The notes under the pieces were generated by a model that was not told where the DNA came from, searched no databases, and worked only from the letters and a program-made list of their open reading frames with translations. Below, piece by piece: positions 1-13,960 of a stretch of 64,000 nt of DNA. How positions within the stretch are numbered: position 1 is the first letter of the stretch; every line of letters begins with the position of its first letter. This DNA is from Ophiura sarsii (taxonomy: Eukaryota > Echinodermata > Ophiuroidea > Amphilepidida > Ophiuridae): contig CM069446.1 of the NCBI GenBank assembly GCA_035610835.1, positions 4,032,075-4,096,074 of the forward strand. The letters run 5' to 3'. The position numbers and the translations under genes were made by a program.

Positions 1-60
1 TTCCATGATTGTGTGTTGCAAAAAGCTGAGGCGATATCGCATCTTTACGCAGTATAAACA
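1..60. repeat. Duplicated upstream flank of an MCT-like gene (third copy expected to the left)
   Basis: The first ~47 bases match 41002-41048, about 300 bp upstream of the ATG of MCT copy B, in the same orientation with roughly seven mismatches. Because the MCT copies are in direct tandem, this suggests that exon 1 of a further minus-strand copy starts a few hundred bases left of the window. The match is seen; the third gene is inferred. Confidence 0.55.
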
Positions 61-125
61 CGTGTTAAAATTACCTGATATTTTAACCCGGCACATTAAA
101 GGCATATTATGTGATCTTTTCCAGG

Positions 126-867
126 TGTCACGACCCGAGTTAGCTCGGACTTTATAACTAAACAATTCACTGTAATACCCAGACTTTGTTAACAACAATT
201 TAATATAAATAAAACATAAATCATAAATAAACAACGCAACACATTTTACGCGCTCAGTGATCACTGATTTGGTTGACTAAGTGCACTTATCGTATAAAAT
301 GTTCCACCAGAAGATCAGTTGTCGCGGGCTCGAGTCTTATTGAAGGTCTTCACTATCGGCGGCAAAATACCGAAGTCAGTTCTTCAGCAGTAAAGTTTCG
401 TACTGGCCATAGACTACAGAAGTTCGCAGTGTCGTATCTTTTATGTTCTCCAATCTCATTTTAAACAGGAATGAGCTAGACTTATTATCGTCCTGCCATA
501 GACAACCGCAGATCCTCGCAATGCCGTATCTTTCTACGTTCTCCGACCTCATACAACAGGGATGAGCTATATATAATTATAGTCTAGCCAAAGATACCAC
601 CAGAAGACTCACGTAGAGCCGTATCATTCTTTTGAGTTTTCCGGCCTTGGCTTCCTGGCCTTCAGGGCATCCGCCCTTCCGTCCCGTTTTCCAGCGTCCT
701 TCGTTCTCCCTTTCTGTTTGTTTTGTTTTGCTCTCTCCCGCGTGGTTCCGTCGCCACGACGCCCGCGTATTGTCGCATTGCGTAGTGTTGCGTATTGTCG
801 CATTGCGTAGTGTTGCGTATTGTCGCATTGCGTATAGTGTTGCGTATTATAGCCTTGGACCCTGACA
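126..867. mobile_element. Solo LTR with 5-bp target duplication
   Basis: The 742-bp segment starts TGTCACGACC and ends CCCTGACA, with TG...CA termini, and is bracketed by the direct repeat CCAGG (121-125 and 868-872). Removing it restores the arm of the surrounding MITE, which matches the second MITE copy. There are no internal retroviral genes, so it is the product of LTR-LTR recombination. The strand of the parent element cannot be told. The right part holds three copies of a 25-bp tandem repeat. Confidence 0.8.
767..849. repeat. 25-bp tandem repeat within the solo LTR
   Basis: About three copies of a 25-bp unit containing GTATTGTCGCATTGCGTAGT. The last copy has a 2-bp insertion. Confidence 0.8.
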
Positions 868-1446
868 CCAGGGAGCGCCCTCTATTCATGATATTTTTTA
901 GAAAGTAGATGTTCTTGCAGATTTACATTTCTGATCATAAATCGTACATACATTCCAAGTTACAGAGCGATAAGATTCCTAATTACCTCATAATCATGGT
1001 TTTAGAGGGAATTTAGACTAGAGTAAAATAAGTTATCGGACAAAAATCGACATCCGACAGTTTATTTTCACTCTAAAACCATGATTTTGAAGTAATTAAG
1101 AATCGTATCGCCCTGTAACTTGGAATGTATGTACGATTTATGATCAGAAATGTAAATCTGCAAGAAAATCTGCTTTCAATTTTTTTTTTGATGTTGAGGG
1201 CGACCCCGGGCTAAGATCACATAATATACCTTTAAACCTAAACGAGAATTGTCTTTAAAAAAAGACAACACCTCAAACAAACAAAGATTTCTGTTTCATT
1301 TGGGTGTATGGTTTTCACAAATTATTCATAAAGGAGAGGAATTAAAGGTGTTAAAGTGTAAAAATAAATTTGTCTTGGCAAGTGTGAAGCTTTCTTTTTA
1401 TCCCCATACCCCCGTTCAGTTTAATGTGTGTGTAAGTAAAATAATG

Positions 1447-1685
1447 TAACGTAACGCAAAGTAACACCACGTAACATAAAGTAACCTAACGTAATTTTAC
1501 ACAAATAACGTAATTTAAAGTAACTTAAAGTAACGTCAAGTAACGTAACGTCGTTATGTTAAGTAACGTAAAGTAACGTAACGTAAAGTAAAGTAATATA
1601 GCGTAAAGTTACGTAACGTAATGTAAAGTAACGTAATGTAAAGTAACGTAATGTAAAGTAACGTAATGTAAAGTAACGTAAGTTC
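1447..1685. repeat. Degenerate GTAAC-type short tandem repeat
   Basis: About 240 bp of 5- and 10-bp words built on GTAAC, AAAGTAACGT and AATGTAAAGT. The last part is a regular run of AATGTAAAGTAACGT. Low complexity, non-coding. Confidence 0.85.
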
Positions 1686-2413
1686 CATATAGTTCCCCTA
1701 CCCCCATGAATTGCATAAACAATTCAGAATTTATGCAAATTCAATTTTTAGAATTTGGATTATTACATTGTCTAAAATATTTAAAGTAAAGAACCCATTT
1801 GTAAATATTTCATTGATCAGTTATTTTCTATATAATAAAACATTTCTTTCTCTTTTTTACTTGAAAAGGTCTTTATTCTACCACTCTGTATAACAAGAAA
1901 TTATTTTATCACCCTGAGGAGAATTGCCATAATTTGATGACGAAAGCTCCAAAAAGGATAGAAAAAAATGTTATAACGTATTAAAGATTGTTGAATGTGA
2001 TTATTAGTACTTCACATTCATGCTAGATATTGTTAATGGCTAAAACAAATCATATTTCACACGGGAGACTTTTTTGACACGCCCTGTTTTGTACTAGTGA
2101 TCTTTCACATAATCGTCATATTATACCTGAATGGGTGATGCAATTGTTCCTTCACATAAACTTTGATGTCATTTGACAGTAGCAACGATTTATGTTATCA
2201 GATACCGCTTATCACTAAAGTACACTTTGTTGCATCTGTATTGTGTACGACGCCCATCACTTGTTTACAATGTTTTCAAGCTAAAATGACTACCGTATAC
2301 GCGTGAGAGTTATATATCTTCTTGTTCTCTGGATGTTAAAATATTGCACCTGTGATCTTTCGCATAATCTACGATGTCATAGATAGATTTGTTCTCGAGA
2401 ACTTACACATACT
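1686..2413. other. Region downstream of MCT copy A, no gene seen
   Basis: No supported ORF. From about 1930 the sequence matches the region downstream of copy B (from about 27270), so it belongs to the tandem duplication. Copy B carries an extra LINE fragment here that copy A lacks. Confidence 0.6.
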
Positions 2414-2550
2414 CTATAATGACCTAGAATTGTGATGTTTTACATATTTGTTAATGTCGTAAATAAGTAAAGGGATCAAAGAAAAGAGTGGAACAAACCC
2501 AAGGAACAGAAATGACGCCGTGTAATTTCCAAATTTGTCAAAAAGCCATC
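2414..2550 (-). CDS. MCT copy A, exon 4 (terminal)
   Basis: 137 nt from acceptor TTTTACAG to the TAG stop. Encodes GWLFDKFGNYTASF, the last helix and a short basic cytosolic tail. The predicted protein sequence is the same as exon 4 of copy B. Confidence 0.88.
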
Positions 2551-5500
2551 CTGTAAAAAAACACAGAAAAAAACATATTATTATGATTAGATTATTCATG
2601 GAATTATATAAAAAATCTTAACTTAGCTGATTGTCTTCTTTGCTGATGGAAGGGCGGGAATATGTTTTCCCTCTAAACCTCGATCTAATACACGCTCATC
2701 TGATTGTTATAATGAATATCCCGCAAATAAACACACTTTGATTTTCCTTTGAACTTTCCTGTACCATCGAATAGCTCGTTGTGAAATTGATACATGAAAG
2801 GCTTAATGCTCTATCTAGACACATTCAGATCATCGATATCACCTATTATCTCGTTCAAAACGAACACATTTTTCATGTCAATGAACTTTTATTACGGTGA
2901 AGCTGTCGCTGATCGTCAGAGTAAAAATGATTTTACTCTAGACTTTTTCGAAAATCCAATAATATAATTATGCATTTTAAAATGTCTGTCTACTCGACTA
3001 TGAAATGTGAGTTAAAACTGACATTTTATCATCTGTTTTAAGGGTTTTGGGCATAACTTTTGATTCAATAAAGCTTTCTTTACCAGATTTGGAGGATAGA
3101 TTATGTTATTGGTCACGTGGCCAACTACTTCAAAAGGTCATGCTTCAACTTACTGTTAGGGATAGGTCACTTTTAATTATAGAGGTATATTTGGCACACT
3201 AAATGCCCAATCAATTATGGATGTTGCCAGTTATTAAAATTTAAATGGTTTCTCGATCACATATACCAACAGCTAAACATGCTGGAACAGACTCTGGTCG
3301 CTTACGCGACTCCTGGGTCATTCAAAATGGATTACATAACAAGGAAGGGGAAGGGGCGCTCTAACGTTGCTTACGAGACTCTCATGTGTCTCAATGAGGG
3401 ATATATTCTGGTCGCTTTGGCGACTACCAACAAGTTAAATAAATCGGTGCACACTCTCTCGTCGCTTACGCGACTCCCATGTCATCCCAAATGGATTACA
3501 TAACAAGGAGTGATGGGGGCTCTAATCGCTTACGCAACTCTCCTGTTTCTCAATGGGGAAATCTTCTTGTCGCTTTGATATGATATGATAAGATATGATT
3601 TTATTGGCACAAAATCGCGACCCGAAGGCCGAATTACATTGTACAGGAAAGTAAGGAATACATATAAAACAATTCAATACACAAATAGACAACATACTGG
3701 GCAGGAACATGGCAAACAACAAGGGACAAGGCCAAATACAGGATATGCGAAGCAAATTATGGGAGATCACTGTTGATCAACTTCACATAATAAGGAATGG
3801 GGCTTTCAGCATATCTGTTTGTGCGAGCACGAGGCTGGGTGAGTTCGGCATTGTTTCTCAATTGTCTACCATGAACCTGACCTCTGCATGCAGGGAGCAA
3901 CCTTTTAGTCCTACTGCATTCGGCTAGTGACTGAGCAAACTTCAGAGAATGTTGCTCCCTCCGGGCAGACAAATAATCAAAATTACATACATCTAAAGCA
4001 TTACGATAGGAAATAAAACTAGGACCAAGGATAATTCTTAAAGCTCTCTTTTGGACTCTCTCAAGTTTTAGAGCTAGTTTGGATGTGAGGGCACAATGCC
4101 AGATGACGTCAGAATATTCAAGCAGAGGGCGAATGTACCCCCTGTACACCGTCACTAACTCGGAAGTATGAAAACCAAAACGTTTAAGAGATCGCAACAT
4201 AAAAAGTCTTTTGTTGGCATTCTTGCACATGTGGTCAATTTGTGTGTCCCATTTAAAATCATCCTGTAACCAAATGCCCAAAATTTTGGCAGAGCTAGCA
4301 AAAGAAAGCTGCGATGGACCAATTTTTAAGTCAGGATGGGGAGGGGGGTCTTGCTTTGGCGACTACCAACAAGTTAAATCAATGGGCGCACACACTATCG
4401 TCGCTTACGGGACTCCCTTGTCACTCAAAAAGGATTATGAAACAAGGAGGGGGGGGGGGGGGGCTATAATAGTAGCTTACGCGACTCTCGTGTTTGTCAA
4501 GGGGGGGGGGGGGGGGGCATCTTCTGGTCATTATGAAGACTACCAACAAGTTAAATTAATTGTTATATCGTCAGCCTGCTTCGATAATTGCCTAACTCAC
4601 TTTTCAGCAAAATTGAGTTTTTTGCATAAATCATGACTTCATTACATTATGCACATGCTATTATAATACCTAAGTCATTGACTAATCAAAAGTGTTGATA
4701 AATGAAGAGCTTTGTTGCAAAAGGGCCACCAGACCACTCCAACATGTTACTCATTTTTGCATTATTTTTAAAAGTCTACGGGGGAAATGGACATTACTTT
4801 AAAAAATATTCAAAACATAGTCCGGTGCCAGGCTCGAACTTACAACATTTGGTTTGAAAGCATGAAAGCAACAACAGCACTCTTACCCACTACACCACGG
4901 ATGAGACCATATCACGGAACAGCGTTTTAAAAGATATCAGGACAATTATAGACATAATCGATATGGTCAGTCGTTATTGTTAATGCAATTTGACAACGTA
5001 TTTGGATAGGCCATAACAGTAATCCATGGGATATTTTCAATCAGAATATTACGAGAATATTACGGGAATGTCGAATTTCAACAATATGCCATCATTTTCA
5101 GATAAAAATCTTTGACCTAATTTTCTTTTACTTATCGTGGCTTACTGTTGCTTCAATCGAGTTTGCGTGTAGTGTGTTGGCATACTGTGAATAGCCTCGA
5201 CATGCACACACAGTTCCAGACGCTTAATATGTATCTCTATGTAAAGGTTGGGATGGGGGGGGGGGGGGGAGGGATGGTGGGGGTGTATGTTTTACTATGC
5301 ACTATACCGCAAGGAGGTATACCAATATTGATGTTTATGGTTGACATGTCGATAAATGAGAGCTACGAGATTCTTTTTAAATAAAATCATAACAAGTCCT
5401 GTGTGTTTTACATATTTTATTAGTCTACCGACTATGATTTTCACATGCTTCACAATTTTGTGAACATTTGGAATGTCGTCTACAGACGACTGCCGCGTGG

Positions 5501-8500
5501 AAAGTGTTATCATGAATATGTACAATTAGGTTTATTTATTTGTTTATTTATTTATTTATTTATTTATTTATAAAACAAGAAATAAGTCGATTGTTAAAAT
5601 TGCGTGAAGTTTGTTGAAAAAATAGAACAAATTCATATAGATAATCACTACTTTCCAATTTGACATTAGACCTAAACTATCTAAATCCGATTCATATGTG
5701 ACCGTTTCTCCAAATAAATTAAACACAAATGTTTAAATTGATAGTATAAACAGTGGGCATAATACTATTATCACATTCTGCTAATTTTACAGCGATCTGA
5801 TAAATAGTTCTGGACATAAAGTGAATCCATGTGACCATTTTATGAACAAAAATACACCAGAAATAGACCTTATATCTAAATAAAAGTGACCGTTCCCTAA
5901 AACCGTTAATGAAAATATCAAATTTTGTCATTCACTTTTATCTCTGGTATGTAGGCAAAATGATCTCCAAGTATCAATCAAATCGAGTTAGCCGTTACGA
6001 AAATACAATGATTTAAACTAATCGAAAACTTTTGTCACTCGAGGAGACAATCTCGGCCAATATTGTTGGAATACTTTTATACATGTGTTTAAAAACTCCC
6101 CCTCTCCCCCTGGATCAATGTTGAAACATGATTTTTGGGTTACGGGATACTGGGGAGGGCCAACATTGCCCTGTGGGGAGGGGGGAGTTATTTATGTTTA
6201 GGAAAGGCTTTAAGCCTTCCGTCAAAGACAGCAATGTTTTGATAGTGTACATTTTGCGCAAATGGGAACGCACGAAAGGGTAATTATTACATGGATGTTC
6301 CAACTAATTATGGCCGCGATTGTAGTCAGGCACAGGCTGAACTAACTTTAAACTAGTCGAGCGGGCTAGTCAAGCCTGCTGGACTAGCTTAAGGATAGTC
6401 TAGCTCAGCCTGACTAGCTTGATTTGTTCTGCTGAACTAGTCTGTGGCTGGACTAGCTTATGTTAGTCAAGCTGGAGCATTGCTGGACTAGCTTTACGTT
6501 AGTCGCTCGACTAGCTTGATCAATGTGAGTCCGTCCTGAGCTGGACTAAATTAGGCTAGTCGCATTGCTGGACTAGCTTAACGTTAGTCAAGGCACTGAG
6601 ATGCAATTTAATGTTCTTTATATCAGCATTCATTTTTATATAATACAGGTGGACTTATCACTACCCCCACTCAATTGTTTAAATCTTCCTCATACTGAAT
6701 ATATACTCTCTAAATGTTAAAGAGTGAGAACAAAATACTCTAACACAGAAGTGAAATTATTTTCACTCTAAAAGAGTGGAAAATCACTCTATAGAGAGTG
6801 ATTTATCCAATTATCATGTCACTCACTCATCGAGTGACGAAATCACAGATTGATATTCTCTGTCAATCGCAAAATTGCATTAATCGGAAAATAGCACCTC
6901 TGATATCACATTCTGCTAACATTACATACAACCATTGCTACGAGGTAAGGGTCAAAGAATAAAAGCTAGTCGAGCGACTTACGTAAAGCGAGTCCAGCAA
7001 TGCTGGACTAACCTAAAGCTAGTCAAGATGGACACCATCTGGACCAATTTAAAGCAAGTCGAACGACAAGCCTAAACTAGTCCAGCTTATGACGGACTAA
7101 CATCAAGCAAGTCGAGTCGAGCGACTAACGTAAAGCTAGTCCAGCAATGCTGGACTAGGATAAAGCTAGTCAAGATAGCCACCATCGGGACTAACTTCAA
7201 GCTAGTCGAGTGACTAGCCTAAACTAATCCAGCTTAGGACGGACTAGCATCAAGCTGGTCGAGCGACTAGCCTAAACTAGCTTAGGACGGACTAACACCA
7301 AGCTAGTCCAGTCGAACGACTAACGTAAAGCTAGTCCGGCAATGCTGGACTAGGCTAAAGCTAGTCAAGATAGGCACCATCGGGACTAACTTCAAGCTAG
7401 TCGAGTGACTAGCCTAAACTAATCCAGCTTAGGACGGACTAACATCAAGCTAGTCTAGCGACTAACGTAAAGCTAGTCAACTATTGAACATATTGGTCAT
7501 TTTTACTCAACTGTTGCACATATTGGGCATTGTTTACTCAACCGTTGAACTGTTGCATAGTTACTCAACGTTGAGTAAACGTTTTATTCAACATTTTAGC
7601 AGTGTATTTAATAACAATCTGTGTCTATTACCTGATAGAAATCCGCTAGATACTGAACCAGCAGCATACGCAGCAAAGTCATAGTTCATGGCGTGTGTAA
7701 TAGAGTCCTCATCAATGGTACTAAAAATAAACTTGACGCAGCCACAGCTGAATAATGCGTTTCCGAAGTTCAACGCAAATGATGAGAACATAAATCCAAC
7801 ATAAGAATGTATGAACGTAAAAACAGGATCCAACAAGAGTGCAAACGAGGGGATCAGCATGGAAGTGTACAAAATCTGTTTGAGAGATAGCACCTTTGCC
7901 AAGGCTAAGTAACCTATGTTACCCACTAGGTTACCGACTCCACCAACCGTTGCAAGAGCAGAGGCATCATACGGTTGGAAGCCAATATCCAAACTGTGCG
8001 GCACAACATAGATTAACCATCCCGTGAAAAAATATCCATCAGCAAAGGCTAAGCATAAAACAGCCGATATGTATTCAAAGTTTTTAAACAAATTTAAATC
8101 GAGTTTTTCAATGATAATCATGATATATGCAGGATATCTGTCACGTTCGGATGAGCCGGTGGTCAGTTTTGTTTTATTTTCCTGTTCTTTCTTAGCATAA
8201 TATGATTCCTGTCGCACGTCTGTGTTATGCGGTCTTATTAAAGAAGCAGAGACTAGAAGGTGCAAGTAGAGTCCTCCAATGAACAGCATTGCACCTCGCC
8301 ATCCATAAATATCGAGTAAGAACTGCGTCAGTAAAGGCATCACCATTACGCTACTGGACATTCCTAAATGGACGATGACATTGGCAGTATCAATGTATTT
8401 ATCGAAGTAGTCAGGTAATACAGCCATAGTCACCGCCTCTCCTCCAAATAAGAACCCTTGATAAATGTAAAAGCAGACTATTTTAAATCACTTAGTTAAA

Positions 8501-11500
8501 ATGAAATCAATAGAAATATTAAGTCAACTTTATAGTAATAGCATACTAAAAGACGGAAAATGAGCAAAGTGTATGTATAAAGCCATTGGCCCGGTTGCTT
8601 TTAAAAGAAACTTAATCGAAGGGTCAATTACATATCGACAATGACACTTTGGGAAATGTGTGCTCAGATGTGTCTTGGAAATTTCGTTAGTATACGCAGA
8701 AGTATATTTTGTATGGGGGTGCTGTAAATGTTTAAGTCTTTACCACTACGGCGTGGGGTCCAGGGGCAAAACCCTTTGCGGGGGTCCGCCACCTGAAGCT
8801 GTTGGGTTTTATATAGCATGTTTGAATGGCCTGGAAAAGCTCTCTTTGCTATGAAAATTTACATTTACTTGTAACAAACTTTTACTTGGTTCAGAGACAA
8901 CAGAGGCTCGAGGGGCGAAGCCCGATAAAGCTGTTGGGGTTTAGCATGTTTGAATGGCCCAGGAAAACTCTCCAGTTATTCTAACTTAAATGGTCCAGAA
9001 AAAGATCCTGAAGCCATCTTGTTATGCTTGAATAATTAAATATTGAACATAAATACGGCGCACTAAAATGGCCCCGAAAACGTTCCTGAAGCCATATTGT
9101 TAAGCTTGAATAATTAAACATTGAAACTAATGTTTGAAGCGCGCAAAAAATACAGCTTTTTAAACTAAAATCGTCCGAAAAACGTTCCTGAAGCCACCTT
9201 GTTACGCTTGAATAATAAACATTAAAACCAATACGCAAGTGCGCAAAAATCTCCATTCTTTTAAACTATAAATGGTTCAGAAAACGTTCCTGAAACCATA
9301 TGGTTATGCTTGAATAATTAACATTGAACTATATAATACGCTCGAAGCGCGCAAAATAATCATTGTTTTTAACTAATATGGTCCAGAAAACGTCATAGAG
9401 CCATCTTGTTATGCTTGAATAATTATTACAAACAACTGAATCTAATTTTGCTGTACATGTTCAATTTCTACTTGGTCATATTAACCCTTGTAACAAAACC
9501 CTTAACTTGTTATTGGACTGACACTGTATAATTTTTCAAAAATCTTAAAATCTTAGGGGGGGGGGGGGTGCTCTGCGCACCTTAGTTTATCAATATTGGA
9601 CTGACACCGTTTATTTTTTCAACAATCTTACAATCTTAGGGGGTGCTGCGCATCCCTTGAAGAAAATACATGTGGGTGATTTTTGCTAGCTTAAACATCA
9701 CTGTTTGGTCCATAATTTTACAGGGTGGTTCAATAAAACGTTGATAGTTGTTTTAAGCCATTTTTTTTTAAAATTCTGTAGATTGTTTAAATTTTTTTAA
9801 TATCAATTATATGATCTTGACCATCTATGCTGAAAATATCGTTACAAATAACCTTACGGTTGCAAAATAACAGCTATTTGAACAAAGTCTGTCCCATTTC
9901 ACTCTGTCCACGGGTACTGATTTCGCGACGTTACATTGAATACTGAATGATGAATTGCATGCAAGTAATCTAAGATTTGAAGATCCCGCCATCAAAATTG
10001 TGGGATTTGGTATACTTGTTTTTACATATTCCTCAAAAATATCATCTTGGCCATCTATGCTGAAAATCTCAAGGTTAATAATGCTATGGCGGCAAAATGA
10101 TAGCTATTTGAAGAGAATCTCTCCAAAATCTCTTTGTCCACGGGTAAGTCTACGGGAAATGACCAGCAAGATAACATTAAATGGTATCGTCACTTTTAAG
10201 GCATAGAGTATAGACAATTACACTTCCAATCTATGAAAATCAATAATTCTAATTAGGGTCACTCGTGGTATTGTTATTACGTATTGATTTCACACCTGAA
10301 TAGATGTTAACAATTACACAAGTTTCACATGGCGGAATCTTCAAATCTTAGATTACTTGCATGCAATTCATCATTCAGTATTCACTGTAACGTCGCGAAA
10401 TCAGTACTCATGGACAGAGTGAAATGGGACAGACTAGCTGTTATTTTGCAACCGTAAGGTTATTTGTAACGATATTTTCAGCATAGATGGTCAAGATCCT
10501 ATGGTTGATAAATATTGAAAAAGATCTTTTTTAAATCTACAGAATTAAAAAAAAATGGCTTCAAAAAACTGCCAACGTTTTATTGAACCACCCTGTATCA
10601 ATATCATAATCGAACATGTATACGGATTTGTGTTGTCTTTTTGAAAATTGTTTTCTTAGAGGAAAGGGTCCATATAGGAGCATGTACGAATTGGAAGCAT
10701 CCCCCACTGAGATGAAAGGTCATTTCCAGATACAAACAATGTGCATATTTTCTCTTCCCAAGGAATCTCGTTTTTAAGTTTAGTTTATATAGAATTATGG
10801 GATTTCAGAATGAGTATGCCAATTAAAACCTAGATGTGCCATACTTCAACACATAAACAATGTATTATGATATTCAAAGTTCATGGTTTGTGTTTAGATT
10901 TAATATGAATTGAAAAACAAATATTCAGATCTAGTTGCGCTGATAAACTATATAATATGTGCATACATAAAAATATCCGTGTTTTAATTCACATTATCTC
11001 TAAATTGTTAGCACAAACCATGAACTTTGAATATCATCATACATTGTTTATGCATGGAGGTATGGCACTAGTAGGTTTTAATTAGCATACTTGTTCTGAA
11101 ATGCCATAATTCTGGCAATTTAAATGCGTAAATCATTTTAGAAATCTATTAGGGGGGGGGGGGGGGGTACCGCGCCATTTTGTCCCGAAGCAATGGTTAT
11201 GACGTCATATTTCTGTCGATTTTCAGAACTCTTGTATTGGATTTACGTGCAAAATATATGCCCTCGGCACCATACTTTCCTAGGTGGGCAGTTCATTTTA
11301 AATTTCAGATATTCTAAAATGGATGATTTTCTAACCAATTCGAAAAAGAAAATCGAACTGCCCACCTCAGAATTGCTAAAAAATGCTTTAAAAAAGTCCA
11401 CTTTTTGTGCCTTTGAACAGAGTGTTTGTCGGGAATGTAGAATTACACATTAACCCATGTGCATTAACCCATGACCCCGGTCCAATTAATAAAGTTAGAT

Positions 11501-13803
11501 ATTAATACATTATTCGCCAACAGTCTGTTAAATTAGCACGGTTGGTGTAATGGACGGAACGTTGACATGAGGAGCGAAAGGTTGTGAGTTCGAGCCCCAT
11601 TAGGATCACTTTTGTTTTATGCCGCTGGATTTGTTTGGCCTGCCGGCATCAGCTGTATGCGTGCCCACACGGACAGCGCTGCTGGTGTTGACCGTATTAT
11701 GACGCCATTTTTTGTGTTAAAATGTCAACAAAAAAAATACCGTTCTTTCAAAAAAAAGGAATATAATCACATTACAAACACATTTTGTGCGAGAGAAACA
11801 CACGCATTTGGCAAAAATGGCACAATAAAAATCCGTTCGTTATAAATAAATAGATATGTTTAAATAATAAAACTATCACAATTATACTCGTGGATCTCTG
11901 TGGCGTGCATAGGTTGGCCATGACGTTCGCAATCGGCAATCACGGGTTCGATTTTCGAATATTCCATGTTATCCTTTTATATTTTTATTTTTTATACTTG
12001 ATGGTGGATTAATGTAACATCATTGTTATGTTAATTTTTATCAATTATAAAGGCCGCCCATGCGTTTATAGTTTTCTTTTTATTTATTAATCTATCATAA
12101 ATTTATCTCTTGATTTAATTAACTTATAATTTTGTATCTAAACAATTGACATGCGTAAACAATTATATTATTGCTCGATAAATAAGCTATTTAACTTGAG
12201 TTCAGTTTGATTAATGATAGCAACACTTGTTGTAAAACCATTTTACCAGTGTGCCCAACAATTTCTCCTTTGCACACTTTGTTTATACATACATTCACTT
12301 TTAGCTTGTTTTAGCAGGGACACCTCCCTGGTTATAGCTAGGCTAATAATATACAATTATAAGCAAGTTTGCGACCGGGTTTGCGACCTCTTTGATTTTA
12401 GGCTGGTAACACAATCCCACAGTGCATTTCGTTAAAACAGTGTAAATTATTTTTCAACGATACGTATCACGTGATAACCACGATCGTTTTCGTAAAATAT
12501 CGCAAAATGGCGCGGTACCCCAACCTCCCTAGAAATCTATCACAGTCTGTATGCCGACAGCGCAGCGCCAGCGTTGAGAACTGCTGTAGCCGGGGTAGAC
12601 AAAGGAAACGATCGATAGCGAATAACAATAGACTGTGTGAGCTGCTTCTTATCTCCTATGGTATAATACTAGTCTCAGGTTCACACTGTCTGTGATTTTA
12701 ACGAATTTAACTCTTCTTTCGGTATTTGCCCTGCTCTGTTAACTCCTTATGAAAGAAAATATATCGTACCTGTTAATATAATTGACATCGCAAGTGTTGG
12801 TAAAGACGTGGCAAATGAGCCAACAACTACACCTATAGATGAAAGTAAACCGTAACATATCAAAACGACACGGGCGGAAAACCGCTTCCTCAAAACACCA
12901 GCTAGGAAACCTAATGCAATTAATAAATCGAGTAAGAAATAAGAACAACATAATTTTTTTAAGAATAAATAAAATTAATATTGGTTAACGAACACATCAT
13001 AGATTTTTATCAAACAGCAATATCCTATATCATCATGTTATAAACTAAATGATTTCATGCTAGAACCGTTGGTGTTTGAAAATCAACTCCAGTGCACATG
13101 TAAGTACTCTATCCGGTGATAAACCGTCGCGTAGATACGTACAAGACTTGCAGACGAGGGTAAAAGGAAACGAAGCTAAATAAAGTATGAATTGAATGCA
13201 CCTGTATATAAGTTGTATAGCCTGAAATACAACAACTTGCATTTGAGTTTCCAACTCCAACGGGTTTGGGTTGAAATCATTTAGTTTTACTTTAATAATA
13301 ATGTGATAATTCAAACTTTTTCGAAATAAATAAACACATTGATAAAAAATAAAATAAATAAACACACAATCAGGATGAAAACGATGTTATAATTGTTGTC
13401 AAAACCTAAATTCATTTGAGATTTAATCTGAGGAAATCCTAAAAATTGTGGTTCTACAAATAAAAAAAAAAGTCTCATTATAATCTCAGACCTGAATAAT
13501 CTTGTGTGTTATCCAGCGGATACATATACATTTTGAGCTAGAAGGCGGCTTCAAGGTGAAATACCAAAATGTTCTAAAATGAGCATAGAAAATTCCAATC
13601 TGAAAATCATACCCCAATTTACTGTATATGTATGCTTTGAAAAATGGTAGGCCTACCCGGTGAAAAAAATATGATTTTCCCAAGTAGTCTAGGCCCTGTA
13701 TACAATTGCTGCGGTAGAGAATTTGAATGTTGATTTCTGCTGTAGAAAATTTGAATATTGATAATATGAGTAATTCTAATTCTAATAATAATAATAATAA
13801 TAC

Positions 13804-13834
<31 letters not shown>

Positions 13835-13915
13835 AATTCTAATAATAATAATAATAATAATACTACTAATAATAAAACATAATAATAATACTAATAATGA
13901 TAATAATAATAATCC

Positions 13916-13960
<45 letters not shown>

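Larger units (their letters stand above)
100..1231. mobile_element. Hairpin MITE with TTAA target duplication, interrupted by a solo LTR
   Basis: TTAA at 96-99 and 1232-1235 flanks inverted ends AGGCATATTATGTGATC (left) and AGGTATATTATGTGATC (right, reverse complement). The inner part (about 905-1175) is a long imperfect hairpin: a stretch running from ATTTACATTTCTGATCATAA is repeated in reverse complement. A second copy lies at 59210-59577. No coding capacity is seen. TTAA duplications are typical of piggyBac- and Kolobok-type transposases; the superfamily is not determined. Confidence 0.8.

Noticed and set aside
8981..9256. ORF with repeated TRWLQERF words
   Set aside because: Encoded by the ~86-bp satellite. 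The second array of the same satellite does not keep the frame.
12739..12951. Cys/Phe-rich minus-strand ORF (and its partner at 31450-31662)
   Set aside because: Wrong frame over MCT exon 2. The spliced frame with GT/AG junctions gives the conserved transporter sequence.
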